Assembly: GCA_012934845.2 (NCBI GenBank)
Contig: WNNJ02002915.1
Location: 39,626 to 103,625, forward strand
Direction of reading: 5' to 3'
DNA: 64,000 nt
Source: Pomphorhynchus laevis
Lineage: Eukaryota > Acanthocephala > Palaeacanthocephala > Echinorhynchida > Pomphorhynchidae
How positions within the stretch are numbered: position 1 is the stretch's first letter; every line of letters begins with the position of its first letter. Positions 1 through 11,999 of this stretch are shown one piece after another. Position numbers and translations under genes: made by a program. The notes beneath the pieces were generated by a model. It was not told the DNA's origin. It ran no database searches and worked only from the letters and a program-made list of their open reading frames with translations.

Positions 1-600
1 GATATCCACTGTAATCGCGAAGACGTTTTCGATGACAATAAGGGAAAAATTATTTGTCAGACGATACTTATATGCTTTACGTGCAGATATTAATACTACG
101 AATAATTGATACAATGAAAAAACAACTTAGCGAGATTAATTTCAAAGTCTGAATAAAAAACAATTTCACGTGATCCGTTTGAGGATAACCCTCAATATGT
201 AAATTTTATTATTATTAAAAATTATTGCATTAAAAAATTAAACAAAAATTGTTTATATGGCGGATTGAATATACAAACATCCAAACTATACTCTTGAAAT
301 ATCACAAAATATCGGATAGAAATCATTAAATATTTTTATCAATTGATTAATACTTCAAGGATTGAACACTTGGATATGCAATATCAAATATTGTTCAATA
401 TTTGATATTGTTCGATATCAAATATTGAACAATATTTGACAATATATCGAAATATTGTTCGATATTCAATATCGAACACTTGGATATGCAATTTATATGT
501 CGAATATGTTGTATTTTTTTGATGATGCTAACAGAAGTTAGCGAAATATTAAAAATTAAAAGTTTTTGTTTTGATCCTGCTCCGAAAATTTAATGTCAGA
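1..600. other. AT-rich region with local direct and inverted repeats, no gene seen
   Basis: No coding sequence is recognisable. A 19-nt word beginning gaacacttggatatgc occurs at 364-382 and again at 474-492 (period 110). The DNA between the copies is built of overlapping palindromic words of the type caaatattg/caatatttg, so it could fold extensively. Origin unknown. Confidence 0.5.
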
Positions 601-610
601 TATTTTTAAT

Positions 611-716
611 AGTTGATAATGATCCAATATTGATAAATAATTATTGGAGATGAATCACAGAAAGAAAATTTTTTATTTGATATTTCGCTAAAGTCTGTTA
701 GCATCTTCAGAAAATT
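611..716 (+). repeat. RepA dispersed repeat, copy 1
   Basis: The unit starts near agttgataatgatcc and ends near gcatcttcagaaaatt. Its middle holds attattgga and atttgatatttcgctaa. The same unit is seen at 1351, at 1701, as a tandem array near 52767-53080, and inverted at 57424-57508 just upstream of the Naiad coding region. It is probably a terminal or UTR piece of a Penelope-like element; that is inferred from location only. Confidence 0.6.
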
Positions 717-1225
717 GATGTAATTTTCTGAAATCATTTCCAAGTCATAATATCACATTTCATTTATGTAAATTTAATGTTTCTCTCTAGTATAATGAAG
801 CTGAAGAACATATTCTTCACGCAGATGAAGCGTGAAGAATATGTAGCACATTGTCCAAAAGACAAAATATATTTACATAGAGCAGCGGTAGGATTTTACA
901 AAGCCTTGCGATCGAGCACTATCAAATCCAGATATGCCATTTTGAGGATTGCTCAAGTCGATGCGTACAGGTTATAATTAATTTTGTTTTTGTTATAATT
1001 AGTGAATGTTAAAAATATTTTGAATACAATTGTATATCATGTCTTTTTTATTTACAAAATTTATTAAATATTTACAACTACCAATTATATTTAATTTCAA
1101 ACTCTACAATTTTAGATACGTTCCCATAATACAATTTTAGGTGGATCATATAATTTCTAAATTAATAAATTATAAATAAATAAATCATTTTTGCATAAAT
1201 TTGCAAAATATTACCCAGTATTTTT

Positions 1226-1309
1226 CTGATTGTGGCACGATGGTATCCTCACATGTATTGATCAAAATTAAGATCAATACCTGTGAGGATAATAATGTGC
1301 CACAATCAG
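1226..1309. repeat. Short perfect-end hairpin
   Basis: ctgattgtggca at 1226-1237 is complementary to tgccacaatcag ending at 1309. A second inner block (tatcctcaca ... tgtgaggata, and gtattgatc ... gatcaatac) continues the stem. The result is a foldback of about 84 nt that looks like a tiny MITE. No target duplication was identified. Confidence 0.6.
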
Positions 1310-1350
1310 CAAAAATTTCAGCTCACAGATGTAATCAATTTCAATTAAAT

Positions 1351-1970
1351 AGTTGATACTGATCCATTATTGATAAAGAATTATTGGAGCTGGATCGAAG
1401 AAAAGAGGCATTTTATTTGATATTTCTTTGACATCTGTTAGTATCTTCAGAAAATTACAATATTTTTTAAAATGTACATGCTTATATAAAAATTTCAAAA
1501 CGATCGCTGTCATTTGCTTTGAGCAGGTACTGCTGTTATTTGCTATTAACAGCTGCTGTTTATCGATAACCAGCTGCTTTCAGTGTTATTTGAATTTTTG
1601 AAACGATTTCGGCCACTTTTGAAGGTAGACAAAACGCAATAAATTCTTTACAGTTATGTAATTTTGGATTCCAATATAATATAAGTATAGTTTTTAAAGT
1701 AGTTGATGCTGATCCATTATTTATAAATAATTATTGGATCTGAATCAAAGGAAAGAAATTATTTTTGATATTTCGTTAACTACTGTTAGCATCTTCAGAA
1801 AATTTAAATGTTTTTTTTAATGTACATTCTTATATAAAAAGTTCAAAACGATCACCGCCATTTGCTTTGGGTAGGTGCTGCTGTTGTTAGCGATAACCAG
1901 ATGCTTTCACTGTTGTTTGAATTTTTGACACGATTTCGCCAACTTTTAAAAGTATCACAAAACGCAATAA
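1351..1970 (+). repeat. Two long RepA units with a Naiad RT scrap between them
   Basis: Units at about 1351-1645 and 1701-1970 share the RepA core followed by a second conserved block (from cttatataaaa to acaaaacgcaataaa). Between them, 1656-1698 matches 55733-55775 of the Naiad RT gene almost base for base (tgtaattttggattccaata). This ties RepA to Penelope-like elements, though the RT scrap is in the opposite orientation to RepA here. Confidence 0.6.
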
Positions 1971-2193
1971 AAAGGATGATTCAAAATAGGTAAGAAACAA
2001 AACAAAAATAATAACCATAATATTTTCATTCAAAATAAATAATTTGAAAAAATTTAGAAAAAATATACAAATAATAATTAAAATTACTAGAAAAATTAAT
2101 TAAAGTATAAAAATAAAAAAGATTATTTAAACAAAAGAATCGTTTACAACATCACAACAAAATATTTAACGTTACGTCAGGTTTATTATTCGT

Positions 2194-2498
2194 CATAACA
2201 ATATTGGAGGTTTATAAATGTAATAAGCCTCGATTATGTTCCTATTTAAACAATTGGTTTCTTTTGCTAAAACAACAGTATCATTATAGTCAACATTGCG
2301 ATCTAAATTTAAACTATGGTCAACAATAGTGCTACTTAAGCTTTCTTTGAGTGTGTATTTGTGTTGTTTTAATCTAGTCTCTAATAATTGGCATGTTTGC
2401 TAAGTAGCGCTATTTGTATTGCTAAGTAGTTAATTACCCACATATATTTTATCGCATTTTAAACGAGAAATTTTATAAACAACTGCATCATTATCATG
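2194..2498 (-). pseudogene. GIY-YIG endonuclease end of a canonical Penelope-like element
   Basis: The minus-strand translation gives a decayed GIY-YIG domain: a VVYKI start, then KCDKIYVGN, then TRLKQHKYTLKE, then a catalytic-glutamate region NRNIIEAYYI before a stop near 2194. At least two in-frame stops interrupt it. Together with the RT C-terminal/linker piece at 3520-3870 it has the usual Penelope order, RT first and endonuclease last. The two pieces were contiguous before a LINE-A fragment landed at 2499-3511. Confidence 0.7.
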
Positions 2499-3519
2499 AT
2501 GGTCCTAGGTTCCCTGCTTTAATATCATTATCAATCCTAGGTCCCCTGTTTTTCTCTCTTCTACTTGGCGATTTTTTTCCGTTTATCAAACCTTACTCTT
2601 TTAACGTCATGCAATAAGCCGATGACATCCTCATATATGCTTATGCACCCGCCAATCACATACACGATATCGTAAATTCTGCCTTCAACCGTCTTTATTT
2701 TATCTACAAACGTCTCTCACATCTTCGTCTCGTTCTAAACCCAGACAAGTCCAAAATAATGTTGATCCTCCCCCCATCAACCTAACATATTTCCTCTCCT
2801 TGTATATTTTGCCTCATCAATTATCCCCGTAGTCCACAATCTCACTTTCTTGGGATTCCATTTCGATGATCACCTTTTCATTAAAACCTTCTTCCGTGAC
2901 AAGGTCCGCTCGTCTAACTTAATTCTCCATGACATTCGCCGTATCCGCTCCCTTATCGACTTCCGTTCTTGTATGTCTATTCTTTCATCGCTTCTTTTTC
3001 CTAAAATCGATTACTGCCTGAGCCTTTTCGCCGATTCTCCAAAATCCATCATCCTACCTCTACAACGAATAATCAACTCCGCCGTTCGAGTGCTCTTTCG
3101 TCCCTGTCGCTTCGACCACACATCCACATATATTGTTCAACTATCCTGGCCCACCATTCACATCCGAATCAAACTCCGCCTTCTCATTACTTTTCGTCCC
3201 ATCGCTGTCGGTTCCCCATCATTCATCAGCCTTCCTTTCTTAGACGACACTCACCCTACCTCGCTATCGCTGCGTTCCCGTCATACCCTCTTACTCCACG
3301 TTCCCAATTACTCCAACAACTATGATCTCCGATCCTCGTTGTCGCCGCCTTACTTGCCTGGAATCAACTCCCTCTCGACGTCTGCCGCGATCCATCCTTT
3401 ATCAAATTCAAACACCTCCTCCGTTCACACCTCGACACATGATTTAGATTTTTTTTCATGGTTATGTAAGCATGCGCCGTCATGAATTTACCACGTAAAA
3501 ATAAATCTTTTTTATCATG
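2491..3519 (+). mobile_element. LINE-A 3' fragment inserted in a Penelope element, with 8-bp target duplication
   Basis: The body at 2499-3511 encodes the end of a CR1/L2-like reverse transcriptase, from a GxxLGPLLF-like region through the ADDILIYA box and the FHFDDHLF thumb region to the C-terminus. It ends in the family's tail (ataaatc plus a T run). TTATCATG stands at 2491-2498 and again at 3512-3519, which fits a target-site duplication. Removing the insert joins the two Penelope pieces in a plausible reading frame. The copy is heavily 5'-truncated and has stops, so it is dead. Confidence 0.8.
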
Positions 3520-3870
3520 TTTAAGTTTATTTTTCAAAATGTTATGTAGTGTCGGTATTTTACTATTATACAAAACAATATTTGAAGTATTTAATGTTTT
3601 ATTGCTTTGGCACAAATCTTTTGAAATTAATATTCCAAAAATTATTTATAAATGGTAATCCTATGTATTTTTTTCTTGTTCTGGGCCAAAAACAACTTGT
3701 TTATCCTTTTTGGTACTTTTGTAGAAAGCCTTTTTAATTGCCCAAGATGGAAAACCGTTTTTATCTAATAGAATTCTAATTATCTTATTATTTGTTTCAA
3801 GTTCATTTATATCGGAAGCAATCATCTTACTTCGTAAAAACAAAGAATTGTTTTTACGTAAAAACAAACA
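3520..3870 (-). pseudogene. Penelope-like element, RT C-terminus and linker remnant
   Basis: The minus-strand reading gives ELETNNKIIRILLDKNGFP and then, in another frame, KIPTLHNILKNKLKHDK. Both resemble the stretch between the RT thumb and the GIY-YIG domain of Penelope elements. Frameshifts separate the parts. It continues across the LINE-A insertion into the endonuclease remnant at 2498-2194. Confidence 0.6.
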
Positions 3871-4017
3871 AAGACTACAATCATGAAATATCTTCGGAAT
3901 TTATTAAAATTTTAACTATGTAATTCTAATTAATTCTTATTTTTACGATTGTATTAAAAAAATAAGATCCATAATTTTTCAGATTTCCTACGTACGCATG
4001 AAAGCTTAAATAAGATG

Positions 4018-4680
4018 TCATACTCTTCTACGTACACACGACATGCTTAATTTGTTGAGAGCTGATAGAGATTCTCGAAAGGGTGGAGGTCTTGCTCTCT
4101 CTCTATATATTATTACATCCTTAAATATTATTTCCATTTGTAAATTTAAAAATGAACTGGGCACTTGTGAATTTATCTGCCATGATATCCAACTTTGGAG
4201 GTCCCTTCGGTATTGCCATGTGCTACAGGTCGCCGCAATCATCTGTAGTGGATCACGAATTCTCTAAACTAATTAGCCACTGTTTCGAGCTTGAAGAATA
4301 TCTATAAGTAAGCGATTTTAACATACACTCTGCTGGTCACATCGGGAATTATGTTTTGGATAGTGTTTCTTCCAAGTCATATGTGGACTTGTGGAACTTT
4401 CTTATAAATGATCTAAAGTAAGAGCAACATGTACAGTCACCCGCACACTAGATTCACGCAAAACCAGAAATCTTGTCTATATCTGGTATTTTCCAAATTG
4501 ATTACAAGTGTGGGTAATATGAGCTATCAAAGTCCCATTGGATTGAGCGATCATTGCATGATCTTATTTAATTATTTTCTTATGTTGATGATCCCAAAAG
4601 CGGGAAATCTGATAGTGTCGAAAAGGTTTCGCCATCAAATTGATGCAGACGCATTACGAGAAATGCTTTCTTAATTTTAC
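4018..4680 (+). pseudogene. CR1-like LINE endonuclease fragment
   Basis: Broken frames carry hallmarks of an apurinic-like LINE endonuclease: LRADRDSRKGGGLAL (the usual RxDRxxxxGGGVA motif), a SDFNIH box near 4310, and GLSDHCMILF near 4540 (the SDH catalytic motif). At least three frameshifts separate them. The copy is old and cannot encode protein. Confidence 0.65.
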
Positions 4681-4989
4681 ATTCTAATTATTTCTTATTT
4701 GTTTGTTCTCTTTCTTATACATGGGCTTGTTAGCGCCCATTGCTTGCATTTGCCACTGAATAAATAAACATTTTTTATCGATGGTCCTTGAACACTCGAA
4801 TCGTATTGAATATTAAAAAATATGCACATATGAAATTAGGTCATAGCAATGTTAGTCAAATATATTTTATTGGCAACGAATTTGTTGTTACCATGTAGTC
4901 CATTCAGGATCTTGGTATAATTAATCAAAACAATCTGAAATCACGTGCTAACACTGATAGGATTTGTAACGCATCAAGAAGAATGACCT

Positions 4990-5300
4990 ATATTGTCAAA
5001 AATTGCTTTTAAAATTCATCTCCCGTTTGTGTTGTGCTTTTATATAATGCTTTTATACGACCGTTATTTGAATATGTGTCTCAGCAGTCTTTCCGTGTAC
5101 GCACACATAACTTGATCAATTAGAGCGCATATTTCAACTATTTACGAAATTACGTTCGCAGATACGATATATGGGCCGCTAGGTGCTTGAAGATAAAGTA
5201 TTAAGCTGGTACCTATTGCAAATTAGCCTCTCCGTGGAGCGGCCCAGGCAACGTATGTTCGACATTCGGCGATCAACGGCTAAATAATTGGCCGGCTTGC
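4990..5300 (+). pseudogene. CR1-like LINE RT C-terminal fragment
   Basis: A frame containing LLYNAFIRPLFEYVSQ matches the region behind the RT palm in CR1-like LINEs (cf. CALVRPHVEYC in LINE-C of this window). It is followed by a degraded C-terminal tail. Probably the 3' part of the same old insertion as 4018-4680, with the middle lost. Confidence 0.55.
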
Positions 5301-5359
5301 ATCAGCCGTAAAGATAGTCCTTTCATAGACTATCTCAGATTTCTCCGATGACTTCAACG

Positions 5360-5640
5360 ACGGATTGGACAATGGACGAAAAGGCGGATGAGAATCACAG
5401 AGGCTTGTTTCCTTACAGTAGCGATGTTAGATCATCAAAGGATATCGGGAACGGGATATAGCCGAACAAACAAAATCACTACGATGACTCTAACAGCAGA
5501 TTGGACAATGAACGAAAAGGCGGAAGATAGTCTTGAAGACCTGTTTCCTTACAGTAGCGATGTTGGATCATCAATGGATATCGGTAACGGGAGATAGCCG
5601 GAAAAAAACAACCCAAGACAATAAAAATGATAAGCAACAA
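5360..5640 (+). repeat. About 136-bp tandem repeat at the 5' end of an RTE-like LINE
   Basis: gattggacaatg begins units at about 5363 and 5499. Both continue through ctgtttccttacagtagc(gatg), atcatca.aggatatcgg and agccg. Two units are present, just upstream of the endonuclease reading frame that starts near 5714. Repeated promoter-like monomers are a known arrangement at LINE 5' ends. Confidence 0.6.
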
Positions 5641-5699
5641 AGTTACATAATACAAATCAAGTGTGAAGAACAATTGTCAACTCACGACTGAACGGAGGA

Positions 5700-7258
5700 G
5701 TTTTCATTGACGGGTGCCCTGTGACCAGGCAGTTGTACGGAGACAGCGAAAGAGGCATCAATATCCGAAGCGGACTAGTCTTCATGTAGGAACGTGGAAT
5801 GTCATCTCGCTAGCGAGGAATGAACCAGAATTAGTTGAAGAGATGGTTCGCTTCGGTCTAGAAATAGTCGGAGTGACTTCTCTTCACTATTGTGAATCTG
5901 GAACTAAACTTTTGGATCAAGGTTGGACTTTGAACTATTTGGGAGTTACTAATGGAAAGTGACTGCATGCGGGTGTAGGGATACTTACAAATTCCCGGTT
6001 GTCGTTCGTGGCAGAGAGGTTTAACTCAGTAAACGAATGGCTGGCATCTCTGAGACTTGTAGTCAAAGCGGATAACTGTTGTGTGTATGCTCCCAACATT
6101 ATCTCGCAATACACAGCCTTCGTGGAAGATTTTTAGGCTCTGCTTGATAATACTTCTGTTGGAGATTCCCTCGTTCACTTGGGTGACTTCAATGCTCATG
6201 TTGGTAGCGACAGTAGCATTTGGAAAAAGTGTATGGGAGGAACGGACTCTCCGATCTGAATGCGAGTTGTGTGAATTATTGCACTTTTGTTCTCGTGACA
6301 ATTTGTGCATAATCAACACCATGTTTAAGTATAAGGAGATCCATAGATGCACATGGCATCATGATTCTCTCAGTTAATAATTAATGATCGATTTTGTAAA
6401 CGTTTCATCTGATCTGCGACGTTACGTTCTGGACACTCGTGTGAAGAGTGGCGCTGATCTGTCAACCGATCACTACCTTGTAGTTAGTAAACTTCGATGA
6501 CAGGATCGGATGCTAGACAAGCCTGGTAAACGCAAACGTTGTGTAAGGGCGTACTTGGAGCGTCTAGCAGATTTTCTGTAGAAGAACGTTTTTGGATACA
6601 TCTGGGAGGGCATCTCTCGGTTGCCAGAAGAGGTGAATAACATTGATCAAGTATGGGAGATGTTTAGATCCTCGCTTGCCAAAGCAACTGTGAAAAGTTG
6701 TGGCTCGAAGGTCTTAGGTGCTAGTTGCGGAGGAAATACTAGAACTGCTTGGTGGACACCAACAATTAGAGATTCTATCCGACAGAAGAAGCCTGCTTAT
6801 AAGGCAACTTTGTCAGATAAATCAGTGGAAGCTGTAGATAAGTACTGAAGTGCAAAGAGAGCTTGAGCTCGAGCATTTATCGAAGCTAAGAATGCGGCTT
6901 GGAAGAAGTTTGGAGAACATTTAGAACTTGATTATAGGTCAGCTTCAGAGATGTTCTGGAGGACGATTAGGAACCTTCGTGTTGGAAAGCAGAAAACTCT
7001 TCAAACTGTCTATAGCAAGATAGGATTTAGGCCGGCTGGCATTGAAGAGATTCTAGGTTGTTGGAAAGAAGATTTCAGGAGTCTCTTTAATCCGGTGAAT
7101 ATGCCTTATTTTAGAAGCAGAGCCTTTGAATCAACAGAAGATCTCATCTCTTTGGAAGAGGTCATTGCTGTTGCTAAAAAAACTTCGTGATGTCAAATCT
7201 TTTGGAGTAGATGAGATTCGACCTGAAGCTTTAAAGCCTCTCGACGTTATTGGCATGA
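5700..7258 (+). pseudogene. RTE-like LINE, 5' half (endonuclease and N-terminal RT)
   Basis: Consecutive broken frames read as an RTE/RTEX-type polyprotein: SLHVGTWNVISL (endonuclease start), GTKLLDQGWTLNYLGV, a VYAPN box, HLGDFNAHVG near 6190, CTWHH near 6350, then AWWTP near 6750, and VDEIRPEALKPLDVIGMK at 7210-7258 at the start of the RT palm. Several frameshifts and stops make it a pseudogene. It is interrupted at about 7259 by a LINE-A copy and resumes near 9729. Confidence 0.75.
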
Positions 7259-9728
7259 AGCTCGTTCTAGGCGACTTCAATATCCGCCTCGACCGCCCCT
7301 CTTCTACGGATTCCATCCGGCTCATCAACATTCTATCCAACTACAATTACAAACTAATCTCCACTGCCCCCACACATATACTTGGTGGGGCACTTGACAT
7401 CATCGCTGTCCCCGATCAATTTGCTGCCTACACCTCACTGTCCATCTCTGATCCTGGTCTATCCGATCACTTTCTTATCACCCTTGATCTCACTCGCAAC
7501 CACACCTCTCCTCACACACCTACAATCCTACGTCGCCCTTGGAGAAATCTTGACCTTTCCCTTCTCCGCTCTGCCTTACTCAAATCGTCTCTATCATTAC
7601 CCACAATAACATATTCATCTCCTCACGATCTCGCCTTTCTTTTCAACTCTGAACTCACATCCACTCTCAATATTCTCTTGCCCTTCAAGTCTCACCCACA
7701 CCGTCGCTTGCACCGTGCCCCATGGTTTGACATCCAATGCCTAATCTCAAAGCGTCGACTCCGCCATGCTTTTCGAGTCTATCACCGCTCTCTCAGACGT
7801 GATTTCCGCTCGATCACTCCGTCTTTCCGTGATTCCTATCTTGCTCTTCGCCGGTCTCATCTCAACCTACTACGTACCAAATGCAACTCCTTCTGACAGC
7901 ATAAAATCATCACTTCATTCAACTCTAAGACTCTCTGGCATACATTTAACTCAATCCTTGCTCGCCCCTCTTTGCCGTGCAACATCAATGCCAATGATTA
8001 TTCGTCATTTTCCGGACTAAAGTATCCAAGCTGCTCTATCACACCCCGGTCTCCATCCTATCCCACTCTGCCCAGTTTACTCTCATCCTTTCGGAACTCT
8101 TTCATCTTCTCCCTGTCTCACCTACAGAAGTATCATCTGTCCTCATGTCCTTGCCCAACAAAACCTCACATGGCGATCCCCTGCCTACTCACATATTAAA
8201 ATCTATATGCTCATCGATATCCCCATTTCTCACAACCTTGCTTAACTTGTCCATCCGCAGTCGTATCTTCCCTTCAAACTGAAAATCCGCAATCGTTCGT
8301 CCCCTCCTTAAGAAACAATCGCTCGACCCCTTCCTTCCTTCTAGCTATCGCCCCATTTCACTACTCCCTACTCTTTCTAAGCTCTTAGAACGACTCATCT
8401 TAATACAAATCAACGCTTATCTCTCTGCATCCAATATGTACCCTCCTTTCCAATCCGCTTTCCGCTCTAATCACTCGACAGAAATCGCATGCATAAAAGT
8501 GTACAACGACTTACTCATTTCTCGAGACAAGGCTCTATATAGTGTTCTCATCTCCCTCGACCTCTCCTCCGCATTCGACATTGTCGACCACTCCGTCCTC
8601 CTTTCTCGCCTTCGTTATGATTACGGTTTTTCTTCCTCCTCCGTAGCATGGTTCGCCTCATATCTATCCGACCGTTCCTTTCGCGTCTGTTCTAATTCAT
8701 CATCCTCCCCTCCCATCCCTATTTTTGTGGGGTCCCACAAGGTTCAGTCCTAGGTCCCCTGCTTTTCTCTCTTCTGCTTGGCGATCTCTCTCCGTTTATC
8801 AAACCTTACTTCTTTAAAGTCATGCAATACGCCGATGACATTATATCTATGATCATGCACCCGCACATCGCATACACGATATCGGCATTTCTGCCTCCAA
8901 CTGTCTTTCTTCTATCTACAATCGTCTCTCCAATCTCCATCTCGTTCTTAACCCCGAAAAGTCCAAAATAATGTGGATCCTCCCCCGTAAACCAAACATA
9001 TCTCCTCCCACTGTATATTTTGCCTCATCGATCATCCCCATAGTCCACAATCTCACTTTCTTAGGCTTCCATTTCGATGATCACCTTTCCCTTAAACCCT
9101 TCGTCCGTGACAAAGGTCCGCTCGTCTAACTTAATTCTCCGTGACATCCGCCGTATCCGCCCCCTTATCGACTTCCGTTCTTGTATGTCTCTTCTTTCAT
9201 CGCTTCTTTTCCCTAAAATCGATTACTGCCTTAGCCTTTTCGCCAATTCTCCAAAATCCATCATCCTACCCCTACAACGAATAATCAACACCGCCGTTCG
9301 AGTGCTCTTTCGTCTCCGTCGCTTCCACCACACATCCACGTATTTTGCCCAACTCTCCTGGCCCACCATCCACATCCGCATCAAACTCCGCCTTCTCGTT
9401 ACTTTTCGTCTCATCGCTGTCGGCTCTCCATCGTTCATCAGCCTTCCTTTCTTAGACGACACTCGCCCTACCTCGCTATCGCTGCGTTCCCGTCATACCC
9501 TCTTACTCCACGTTCCTAATTACTCCAACAACTACGGTCTCTGATCCTTCCTCGTCGCCGCCTCACTCGCCTGGAATCAACTCCCTCTCGACGTCCGCCG
9601 CGCCTCCTCCTTTACCACATTCGAACACCTCCTCCGTTCACACCTTCTCGACACCTGATTCACAGTCTTGTTTTGTTGTGGTCATGTAAGCTTGCGCTGG
9701 CACGCATTTGCCACATTAAAATAAATCC
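7259..9728 (+). mobile_element. LINE-A copy 2, 5'-truncated, nested in the RTE-like LINE
   Basis: It begins inside the endonuclease (LVLGDFNIRLDRP, then DPGLSDHFLITLDL). It continues through APWFDIQCLISK, an RT with FDIVDHSVLLSRLRYDYG, the ADD region near 8835 and the thumb/C-terminus (VRSSNLILRDIRRIRPLID), ending in the LINE-A tail (catttgccacattaaaat) near 9728. Multiple frameshifts and stops. Same family as the nearly complete copy at 13150-17745. The flanks are halves of one RTE element; no clear target duplication was found. Confidence 0.8.
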
Positions 9729-10140
9729 TTTTTTAACACAGATCTTCAACGTTGTATTGAAGTCGGGTAAGTTTCTTAGTGAGTGGCGAACTGGAGTGGT
9801 GGTACCGATCTTTAAGAAAGGTGATCGGAGTTCCACACTATCTTCTGGTAGATGTGGCTTCTTTGTATGAACCAAGTCTGAGTTGTGCTCGTGTTCTATG
9901 TAGGAACTCTGAATCATTTCCGGTATGCGTTGGGCTTCTTCAGTGTTGTCCTTTGTCTCAAATTTTCTTCCTTGTTTACATGGACAGAATTACGAGATGG
10001 GCTGCTCTGACGAATGTCGGTCTTCAGTTCGGTTCCATCATATTACCATCTTTGCTTTTCGTTGATAATGTTGTCTTGTTGGCTTTTTGTCCTGAAGACT
10101 TACAATGCCTACTAGATCGATTTACGATGGAATGACAAGC
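9729..10140 (+). pseudogene. RTE-like LINE, resumed 3' part with internal deletion
   Basis: The frame LTQIFNVVLKSGKFLSEWRT then VVVPIFKKGDR continues the RTE RT broken at 7258. After KKGDR the expected central palm is missing. The text jumps to ESFPVCVGL..CCPLS, MDRITRW and LLFVDNVVLLAF, where the catalytic ADD-type box reads VDN. Both the deletion and that substitution show that it is inactive. Confidence 0.75.
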
Positions 10141-10194
10141 GGCAGGGATGTTGGTTAGTACCTCTGACACTCTCTATGACAGTATATATATGAC

Positions 10195-10275
10195 AGTCTT
10201 TTAGTATAATATATTATACTATAATATTAATATTATAGTATAATATATTATGTTATACTAAAATATAGTTATACT
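10195..10275. repeat. AT palindrome
   Basis: tatagtataatatatta and its complement alternate around tactataatattaatattatagta, giving a self-complementary stretch directly behind the RTE remnant. Simple AT sequence; no role can be assigned. Confidence 0.5.
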
Positions 10276-10439
10276 ATGATCGTGTATAATATTGTACTTA
10301 TATAATATTAATTGGAAAATATTAAGTTAAATACCTCCTTTTTCCGATTCTCATATTTTGCATAACGGAAGGTATTAGTAAGATACTTACGTGCTCAGTA
10401 GGCTTTTAACGCAGGATACTCGCATTTATTATTAATACA

Positions 10440-11176
10440 CAAAAGCCCGTAGGCTGTTTAGTCTGCTCATATAGAAAGATAGACAAGCAAAAACAAAAAA
10501 GAAAGAAAAAAACGAGATTAAATCGTTGAAATTATCGTTGATCTGGCGGGTATGCCATTCGGATAGTTTGCTGATCAGGATGTCGCATCCATTCTAATAA
10601 TTTTCGTTTAAATATATCAATGTCATGGATAGATATTAAAAAGTCCTGTAACATGTTCCACACGCTAACAGCTCGATGCGAAAGACGATATATTCGAGGG
10701 CACCTTCCATGATATTGAGTTTTAAGATGCAAACTATGTCCTCGATGACAGACACGATGATTCAAACTTACACAATTTATTGGGTATCCGTCATAACCTT
10801 TAACGATCTTATACAACGCTACCAAATCTAAATACATTAAACGTGACCGGATAGAACACATGCCTAGCATTCTTAGTCTCTCCGCATAAGAAAACTGTGC
10901 AACTATTTTACATAATCGAGACCGTCGCCTTAATATATTATCAAGTGAATTGATTTCCTCATTAGTGCACGGAAATAATAATTTAAAGATATTTAATTTT
11001 TTTAGAAAAAAATAAAATATGTAGTGCATATTACGACCTGAAACGTTAAATACCTCATTAATAAACAATTGTTTATAACATATAAAAAGTACATAAATTA
11101 GAAATTTGTAAAAAATCTTACAATAAAAATTATTTTTTGAGATAATTTTTTTCTCAAATTTTTCAATTATGGACAC
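10440..11176 (-). pseudogene. CR1-like LINE RT C-terminus and 3' end (minus strand)
   Basis: A minus-strand open frame (11176 to 10532, about 214 codons) carries the C-terminal domain of CR1-like LINEs: LDNILRRRSRLCK, RLMYLDLVALYKIVKGYDG, HRGHSLHLKT, RIYRLSHRAVSVWNMLQDF. LINE-C at 26130-26590 shows the same order. Its first third is AT-rich low-complexity sequence, probably read-through. The 3' UTR follows to about 10440 and includes gagcagactaaacagcc, which also ends the element at 17860-17965. 5'-truncated remnant. Confidence 0.7.
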
Positions 11177-11857
11177 ATTGATTTTTTCATATTATTTGAA
11201 TCACCGAAGTCGAATATACATGCTATCAAAATTTTAGATCAATTCAAATCTCAGACTAAGAGAAATATAATGTTCAATTAGGGATGATCTGTTCAATTTA
11301 GGTTTTCACCATAGGAATGGCAAAAATAAATTATTTTGAAATTTTTTAACTTAAAATAATGCTTTACTGTCGTCCAAAATGTTTTCAAAACGATGTAAAT
11401 TATTAAGATGCGAACTTCGCTTCCCAGTATATTCGCTCAAATAAAGGTCTATCCATCCTTTATTTTTTGCCTTTTCCTCCATAAAATGCTTTAGTGGACG
11501 CCATTCTCAAATTTTTCAATTATGGACAGTAATTTTTTCATATTATTTGATCAACGAAGTCGAGTATACATACTGTCAAAGTGTTAGCTCAATTCAACTC
11601 ACAGATGAACAGAAATATAATGTTCAATTAGGGACGACTTGTTCTATTTAGGTTTTCACCATAGGAATGGCAAAACTAAATCATTTTGATGAAATTTTTT
11701 AACTTAAAATAACTATTTACTGTCGTCTAAAAGGTTTCCAACGGGATGTAAATTTATTCAAACGCGAACTTTGCCTCCCAACATATTCGCTCAAATAAAG
11801 ATCCTTCTATAATTTTTTGCCCTTTCCTCCATTAAATGTTTAATGGACGCCATTGAG
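11152..11857. repeat. 353-bp tandem duplication, diverged
   Basis: A unit from tctcaaatttttcaattatgg to tggacgccat runs 11152-11504 and is repeated at 11505-11857. Shared landmarks include aggttttcaccataggaat, tgtcgtc, tcgctcaaataaag and ttttgcc.tttcctcc. The copies have clearly diverged. No open frame of note; origin unknown. Confidence 0.75.
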
Positions 11858-11999
11858 ACTGAATTTGTTATGTACGACATCTTATAAATTGGAAATAAGA
11901 GATGTGTTCCCAATACATCTTATTACCGATTAAAAATAAGGAAATCTTAATTCTGTGGTAAAATTAGAGTATGGGGAAAAGAGTATATGGGGATTGGGA

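Noticed and set aside
9223-9462. Arg-rich minus-strand frame opposite LINE-A
   Set aside because: Shadow of the LINE-A RT; such antisense frames recur at every LINE-A copy.
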